Shown in pieces: positions 59,942 to 64,000 of a DNA stretch of 64,000 bases. Below the pieces are notes generated by a model. That model did no database searches, was not told the origin of the DNA, and was given only the letters and a program-made list of their open reading frames with translations. Position numbers and translations under genes: made by a program. The first letter of the stretch is position 1. The number at the start of each line of letters is the position of its first letter. Where the stretch lies: contig OW569371.1 in assembly GCA_937625935.1 (NCBI GenBank), forward strand, positions 415,055-479,054. Direction: 5' to 3'. This DNA comes from Tetramitus jugosus. Its lineage: Eukaryota; Heterolobosea; Eutetramitea; Acrasida; Vahlkampfiidae.

Positions 59942-60167
59942 TTACATCATGATAAAGGTCTCAAATAAACGAAGCAGCAACGTTACGAACGAGAGAAAAT
60001 GACCAACAAGTCCTTGCAGCCTCACCGAGGCACATAAGATCAGGAGAGTTAGTACTATGAGCAACACATTACAAATGAAAATAAAATAAAAACCTTGCCT
60101 TTTGGTAGTATCAGAAATAGTAGTTGTTGATTTGTTTGTTTGTTTGTTGTTAGTTGAAGTTGTCAAA
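59942..60167. other. Leader or intron region of recombinase unit 1
   Basis: Minus-strand sequence from the shared promoter to the first coding ATG region lies here and continues to about 59732. It starts with CAAACA repeats typical of leaders and includes possible GT donors (GTAATG near 60065). A long 5' intron ending at the TTGTAG before 59731 would explain it. A small open frame (59942-60199) with a hydrophobic stretch is within this leader and is not called as a gene. Confidence 0.3.
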
Positions 60168-60194
60168 TTTGTCGGTTGGCGCTCTGCTTTTATA
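60168..60194 (-). promoter_or_regulatory. Promoter of recombinase unit 1: TATA box and shared leader motif
   Basis: On the minus strand TATAAAAG (60194-60187) is followed 7 bp later by CCAACCGACAAA (60179-60168). The same pair, TATAAAA plus CCAACCGACAAA 9 bp on, precedes copy 2. A CAAACAAACAAA leader follows. Sharing outside coding sequence supports a real promoter/transcription start. Confidence 0.6.
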
Positions 60195-60341
60195 GACACA
60201 GGTAGATTCCGAATCAGTTATTTTGGGTAGTTCAAATAAAATTTCCGGAGATTCTGTTCCGGTTGAATCTTTTTTATTTGAAGTTCTCGGTGGGGGTTTT
60301 ATTCTTTGCCTGTACATTTCTGGAAGGTGCATCTATATACT

Positions 60342-60366
60342 GGGGGGGTTGGGGTTGGGTTTGGGG
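60342..60366 (+). repeat. Interstitial telomere-like tract near recombinase copy 2
   Basis: A G7 run is followed by TTGGGGTTGGGTTTGGGG, a degenerate telomeric repeat in the same orientation as the chromosome end. Copy 1 has similar tracts at the equivalent place (57164-57293). Confidence 0.6.
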
Positions 60367-60432
60367 ATACATCCTGGATTCCCCAACCTAAGGAGAGCTA
60401 TTTCCTTATATATCATGTTTTTTTTTTGCTAG

Positions 60433-60469
60433 CTATCATTGCACTGGCAGCGTTAGCTGACAGTGCTGA
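60433..60469. repeat. 37-bp element, copy 2, with 26-bp imperfect palindrome
   Basis: This is 36/37 identical to 57470-57506. The palindrome core is 60441-60466, with the same 11-bp arms. The single difference (C to T) is in the 4-bp spacer (GTTA instead of GCTA). It lies 24 bp beyond the stop of the second recombinase gene. Confidence 0.75.
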
Positions 60470-60493
60470 ACATCTATATGAAAATTTGAGCTT

Positions 60494-62623
60494 TTATTCA
60501 CTATCGCTGGAGAGAACAATCTCCTCAATATCATACTCCTCTTCACTCTCAGGTTCTACCACTCCCTTATATTGCTCATCCAATTCTCTCTTGAGTCTCT
60601 GGTATTTTACCTTGATTGCTTCAATTTCGTCCTTCTCCTTCTTTGCAAGGACACCTACCTTTCTCTTGTATGTTCCCTCATTCAAAACTAGAGTTGTACT
60701 CAACTTTCCTCTCTTCTTAAATTTCTCTGCCAATTTCTGTGCAACAAATAGTTGAGCTTTCTCATCGGCATAGAACTTTCTTATGAGAGAAGTAGCACCA
60801 TAAACCCTTTCAATTGAGACCTTTCTATCTCTCTTCTTCTCATTAATGTACTGTTGGTCCTTGGCCAACAATATTTTGCACTCAGCAGTTTCCGCCTCTT
60901 TCAAGCAGTTTCTCTTCCAATAGGCAAGCCAAGCAATATCCTTACCACTATCATCATTGATAATTTCATTATCCAAATCAGAATCAAGACTTCTATGATA
61001 ATCCTTGAAGTAATTTGGAGGTTGAAGTCTTCTAGCCTTTGGAGCCCACTTCTTTGGCTTTTCACTATTGCACTCATGATAGATGATAGACTGAATGAGG
61101 TCAACATCAGTAATATGAGCATTATCATCAATAGAAGCTATTGGAACATCCTCATCTAAGAATCCCATATCCTTAGCCAATTGACTCAAAGTCCTAAATG
61201 ATTCAATTCTCTCAGATGGTTCTTGCAATGAATTGATGGATGAGAAATGTTGAGTAATCCATCTATCATAAGGTTTGAGACTCTCCTTATTCTTCCAGTG
61301 AACAAAGGTTGCAAGTGTATCAGCTACCTTGTCATCAAACACTCCATTGTTCTCAATTCTGTTTCCCAACAGACAAGTAACAACCAGACCAGATCTCATT
61401 GATCTTGTAGAGTACCTCTTGTCAATAGTTGCAGAGAGACTCTTAATAGCATTACTCATACTCTTGTTAGTCCAAGTAGTAAACTTTCCATGGGGAGTGA
61501 ACAATGGTTCATCTTGTAGACCAGGATTCAAAGTGAAGTCACCCTTAATCAAACATTCAGCAGCACTACCTTGCTCAAAAACTCCTCTGATATCAGCCAG
61601 GTAAATGAGTAATGAGATGTTTGGACACATCTTCAAGTTGACCCAACCAAGCAAGTTCTGTCTCCACACATTAGCAAGTAAAACCTTGTCCTTGACAATC
61701 TCCATATCGAGACAAAGACGAATCTTGTTGTCAGCAACAATCTTGGTCCAAGTCAAATGTTTCAACTTGACATGTTCAAAAGAATCAGCTCTGAGACCTC
61801 TTGCTCTGCCTTGTGCTAAAACAGCATCCAATCTTGCACCAGAATCAGTTGTTTGATCACATAAGAGTCTTAACTTGACCAAGTCAGGATTCATCAGAGG
61901 TTCAACCTTGAACTTGTCATTTCCAAACTTTCTGAGTAATGCTCTCAAGGTGTTCTTGATATCAATGGTAAATTCAGCTCTCAAATTTCTATCTCTCTTG
62001 GTCTTGTAGAGAAAAGCCAAAAATCCATAACAGAAAGTACTCTGAATGGTAGAGAACTGATAGTTCTTATCAACCTTGAGCCAATAGAGATACATCATCA
62101 AAGTGAGCTTCTTCATTGGATATGGAGTAGGTTGATACTGGAGGAAGTCTGGAAACTTGGAATCCATCTCTTGCAAGAAAGAAAAGTATCTTCTTTCAGC
62201 AAAGATGAACAAATTAACAGTAGCAGGAGCATACTGTGTATTGGAGACATTAGCAGTAACAGTAACTGCAGCCTCATTCAATCTTCCCATTTCACCAAGA
62301 GAATCAAAAGTAACCTGAGGGAACAAATCATCATCAGCTCCACCTCTAAAAGAGTCATTGATGTCAGTGAACTCTAGGTCTCTGATGGATCTTGAACTAT
62401 TGACAGAGTTATTCAACAGAGTCATCTCAGATTCAGCAATTGTTCTTTCGACTCTAGCCTCCAAGTCATCACCTTCATTGAGTTCAGCCAAGTGACCAAG
62501 GTCAAATTCCTCATGATCATCCATTTTTTCAAGATCCTTGAACAGTTGGTCAACAGTTTTCTCAAAGGTAGCATCAGCAGGGCAAGCAGCAGCAGGAATA
62601 GTAACAGCAGTAATAGCAGACAT
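60494..62623 (-). CDS. Tyrosine recombinase-like protein, copy 2, intact
   Basis: This 709-residue protein starts at the ATG at 62623 (MSAITAVTIPAAACPADAT). Residues 1-130 are acidic. A helical core-binding-type region follows (about 140-270). The catalytic domain has Arg278 (RARGLRADS), Arg410 (STRSMRSG), Trp443 (VHWKN) and Tyr452 nine residues later (LKPYDRW), the spacing of tyrosine recombinases. The box II His is Arg407, and Trp replaces the box III His as in Cre and Flp. The R-to-Y span (174 residues) suits this fold. The C-terminus (about 560-709) is a basic coiled coil ending with a SUMO-interacting-like motif (DIEEIVLSSDSE). Identity to copy 1 is about 45% by eye. No reverse transcriptase or GCR1-type domain is present, so it is not a standard DIRS or Crypton element. 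It lies 596 bp from the telomere array and is transcribed away from it. Confidence 0.8.
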   Translation of the reverse strand: MSAITAVTIPAAACPADATFEKTVDQLFKDLEKMDDHEEFDLGHLAELNEGDDLEARVERTIAESEMTLLNNSVNSSRSIRDLEFTDINDSFRGGADDDLFPQVTFDSLGEMGRLNEAAVTVTANVSNTQYAPATVNLFIFAERRYFSFLQEMDSKFPDFLQYQPTPYPMKKLTLMMYLYWLKVDKNYQFSTIQSTFCYGFLAFLYKTKRDRNLRAEFTIDIKNTLRALLRKFGNDKFKVEPLMNPDLVKLRLLCDQTTDSGARLDAVLAQGRARGLRADSFEHVKLKHLTWTKIVADNKIRLCLDMEIVKDKVLLANVWRQNLLGWVNLKMCPNISLLIYLADIRGVFEQGSAAECLIKGDFTLNPGLQDEPLFTPHGKFTTWTNKSMSNAIKSLSATIDKRYSTRSMRSGLVVTCLLGNRIENNGVFDDKVADTLATFVHWKNKESLKPYDRWITQHFSSINSLQEPSERIESFRTLSQLAKDMGFLDEDVPIASIDDNAHITDVDLIQSIIYHECNSEKPKKWAPKARRLQPPNYFKDYHRSLDSDLDNEIINDDSGKDIAWLAYWKRNCLKEAETAECKILLAKDQQYINEKKRDRKVSIERVYGATSLIRKFYADEKAQLFVAQKLAEKFKKRGKLSTTLVLNEGTYKRKVGVLAKKEKDEIEAIKVKYQRLKRELDEQYKGVVEPESEEEYDIEEIVLSSDSE

Positions 62624-62686
62624 AGTAACAATATTATTAGTAGTAATAGTAATAGTATAGTGTGTGTTTGTTTTTTGTTGGTGTTT

Positions 62687-62715
62687 TTTGTCGGTTGGTC
62701 GCGAATCATTTTATA
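62687..62715 (-). promoter_or_regulatory. Promoter of recombinase unit 2: TATA box and shared leader motif
   Basis: On the minus strand TATAAAAT (62715-62708) is followed by CCAACCGACAAA (62698-62687), the same motif as in unit 1. The ATG lies 64 bp after the motif. The leader is rich in ACACAC and ACTATTACT. Confidence 0.65.
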
Positions 62716-62749
62716 GGGCAAAAAAAAATCTCGGAAGAATCTCGGAAAG

Positions 62750-62814
62750 AATCCCGCACGCGATCCCGCAAAAAAAATCCACCGCACGCGGATCCCGCAC
62801 GACGAATCATTGAA
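62750..62814. repeat. GC-rich short repeats upstream of recombinase copy 2
   Basis: Four near copies of a C/G-rich unit occur in tandem: ATCCCGCACGCG, GATCCCGCAAAA, CACCGCACGCG and GATCCCGCACGA. CGAATCATT flanks them at 62702-62710 and 62803-62811. They lie 35-100 bp upstream of the TATA box and could be regulator sites. No equivalent was found upstream of copy 1. Confidence 0.45.
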
Positions 62815-62815
62815 A

Positions 62816-63218
62816 TATCCCGTGAGGAATCCTAACTGACCTTCAACATTTTTACAGTGAACTGGACGTCGCGACTTGGTAGTATGTTGAAGTTGTGCTT
62901 TTAGAGATATTCAGCGCAGGCAAAAATAGTTAGGATGTATTATAAGATGATTCTCAATAGAACACAATGTTATCTACGTACTCTATTGTAAAGAATGAGA
63001 AAGCAACATAGAATGACGGAGGGTGCAACTCCCGAAAATATTTCGAAGGGCAAAAGAGTATAAAAGTGAATCTCTGATGCACTGATCGAAATAAACCAAC
63101 AAACTCATTAAACATAGATAAAGAAGGTTAATTTTTGAAATCTGGGTGAAAAATAGACAGAGAAATGTGTTGGTAAACTTTTTGAGTTTTTAGGTAGAAA
63201 AAAAAAAATTGAAGTCGA
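62816..63218. other. Spacer between the last gene and the telomere
   Basis: About 400 bp of mostly AT-rich sequence without an open frame of note. It contains a 9-bp inverted repeat (CTTCAACAT at 62841, ATGTTGAAG at 62884). No interstitial repeat unit is seen until the array starts. Confidence 0.35.
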
Positions 63219-64000
63219 TTTGGGTTTGGGTTTGGGTTTGGGTTTGGGTTTGGGTTTGGGTTTGGGTTTGGGTTTGGGTTTGGGTTTGGGTTTGGGTTTG
63301 GGTTTGGGTTTGGGTTTGGGTTTGGGTTTGGGTTTGGGTTTGGGTTTGGGTTTGGGTTTGGGTTTGGGTTTGGGTTTGGGTTTGGGTTTGGGTTTGGGTT
63401 TGGGTTTGGGTTTGGGTTTGGGTTTGGGTTTGGGTTTGGGTTTGGGTTTGGGTTTGGGTTTGGGTTTGGGTTTGGGTTTGGGTTTGGGTTTGGGTTTGGG
63501 TTTGGGTTTGGGTTTGGGTTTGGGTTTGGGTTTGGGTTTGGGTTTGGGTTTGGGTTTGGGTTTGGGTTTGGGTTTGGGTTTGGGTTTGGGTTTGGGTTTG
63601 GGTTTGGGTTTGGGTTTGGGTTTGGGTTTGGGTTTGGGTTTGGGTTTGGGTTTGGGTTTGGGTTTGGGTTTGGGTTTGGGTTTGGGTTTGGGTTTGGGTT
63701 TGGGTTTGGGTTTGGGTTTGGGTTTGGGTTTGGGTTTGGGTTTGGGTTTGGGTTTGGGTTTGGGTTTGGGTTTGGGTTTGGGTTTGGGTTTGGGTTTGGG
63801 TTTGGGTTTGGGTTTGGGTTTGGGTTTGGGTTTGGGTTTGGGTTTGGGTTTGGGTTTGGGTTTGGGTTTGGGTTTGGGTTTGGGTTTGGGTTTGGGTTTG
63901 GGTTTGGGTTTGGGTTTGGGTTTGGGTTTGGGTTTGGGTTTGGGTTTGGGTTTGGGTTTGGGTTTGGGTTTGGGTTTGGGTTGGGTTTGGGTTTGGGTTG
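63219..64000 (+). repeat. Terminal telomere array (TTTGGG)n
   Basis: From 63219 to the window end the sequence is TTTGGG repeated about 130 times. A single shorter TTGGG variant is visible near 63980 and another at the very end. The G-rich strand runs 5'->3' outward, as for a right chromosome end. The unit differs from TTAGGG and TTTAGGG; TTTGGG units are known in the mixed telomeres of Paramecium. Confidence 0.95.

Noticed and set aside
59942-60199. An 85-codon minus-strand open frame with a hydrophobic stretch
   Set aside because: It begins without an ATG inside the TATA/leader region of recombinase unit 1 and is better read as leader or intron.
63219-64000. A CRISPR-like regular repeat
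   Set aside because: The array has no spacers; it is a continuous hexamer repeat at a chromosome end.

Overview
This window is the right-hand end of a eukaryotic chromosome. The last 782 bases are an almost perfect TTTGGG array whose G-rich strand runs 5'->3' to the window edge. The gene content suggests an amoeboflagellate of the Naegleria type (Heterolobosea). Genes are dense, mostly intronless, and lie on both strands with intergenic gaps often of 20-500 bp. The few introns are short and GT-AG, leaders before start codons are A-rich, and AATAAA signals sit close to stops. Typical protist signalling families are present: a hybrid histidine kinase, a cyclase-homology receptor, a 7TM-RGS receptor, and F-box, ankyrin and RCC1 proteins. 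The assignment to Naegleria is an inference from this style and was not checked against a database. Several ATG starts below differ from the longest open frame, because the longest frames often begin at GTG or TTG.

Region 1 (1-13 kb) is housekeeping and signalling: a lipin phosphatidate phosphatase cut by the left edge, a hypothetical gene, a large coiled-coil protein, a two-exon complex I subunit (NDUFA8-like), a two-exon zinc-ribbon protein, a small hypothetical and a membrane hybrid histidine kinase. Region 2 (13.4-27 kb) holds three co-oriented secreted proteins (GH39 glycosidase, beta-propeller/Cys-rich protein, endoglycoceramidase-like GH5 enzyme). It then has a 2408-residue receptor with a GPS site, seven membrane segments and a C-terminal RGS domain, and a RING-less GIDE-like membrane protein facing it.

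Region 3 (27.8-36.5 kb) is one 2837-residue, fully reducing type I polyketide synthase (KS-AT-DH-MT-ER-KR-ACP-TE) with a single 106-nt intron. Region 4 (36.5-54.3 kb) has a secreted glycosidase-like protein, a strictosidine synthase-like propeller, an SLC4/BOR anion transporter and a small secreted Cys-rich saposin/halocin-like protein. It also has F-box and RCC1 proteins and an ankyrin-Cache-cyclase receptor.

Region 5 (54.3-64 kb) is the subtelomere. It is gene-poor, carries interstitial telomere-like tracts, a frameshifted DNA-binding-like gene, and two diverged tyrosine recombinase genes pointing away from the telomere. Each recombinase unit has the same layout: a TATA box plus a shared leader motif, the recombinase, and, just after the stop, a 37-bp non-coding element (36/37 identical) centred on a 26-bp imperfect palindrome. 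The proteins are only about 45% identical by eye, so this element stands out as a possible recombinase target site or RNA hairpin. It is the strongest candidate here for an undescribed mobile or telomere-associated system.
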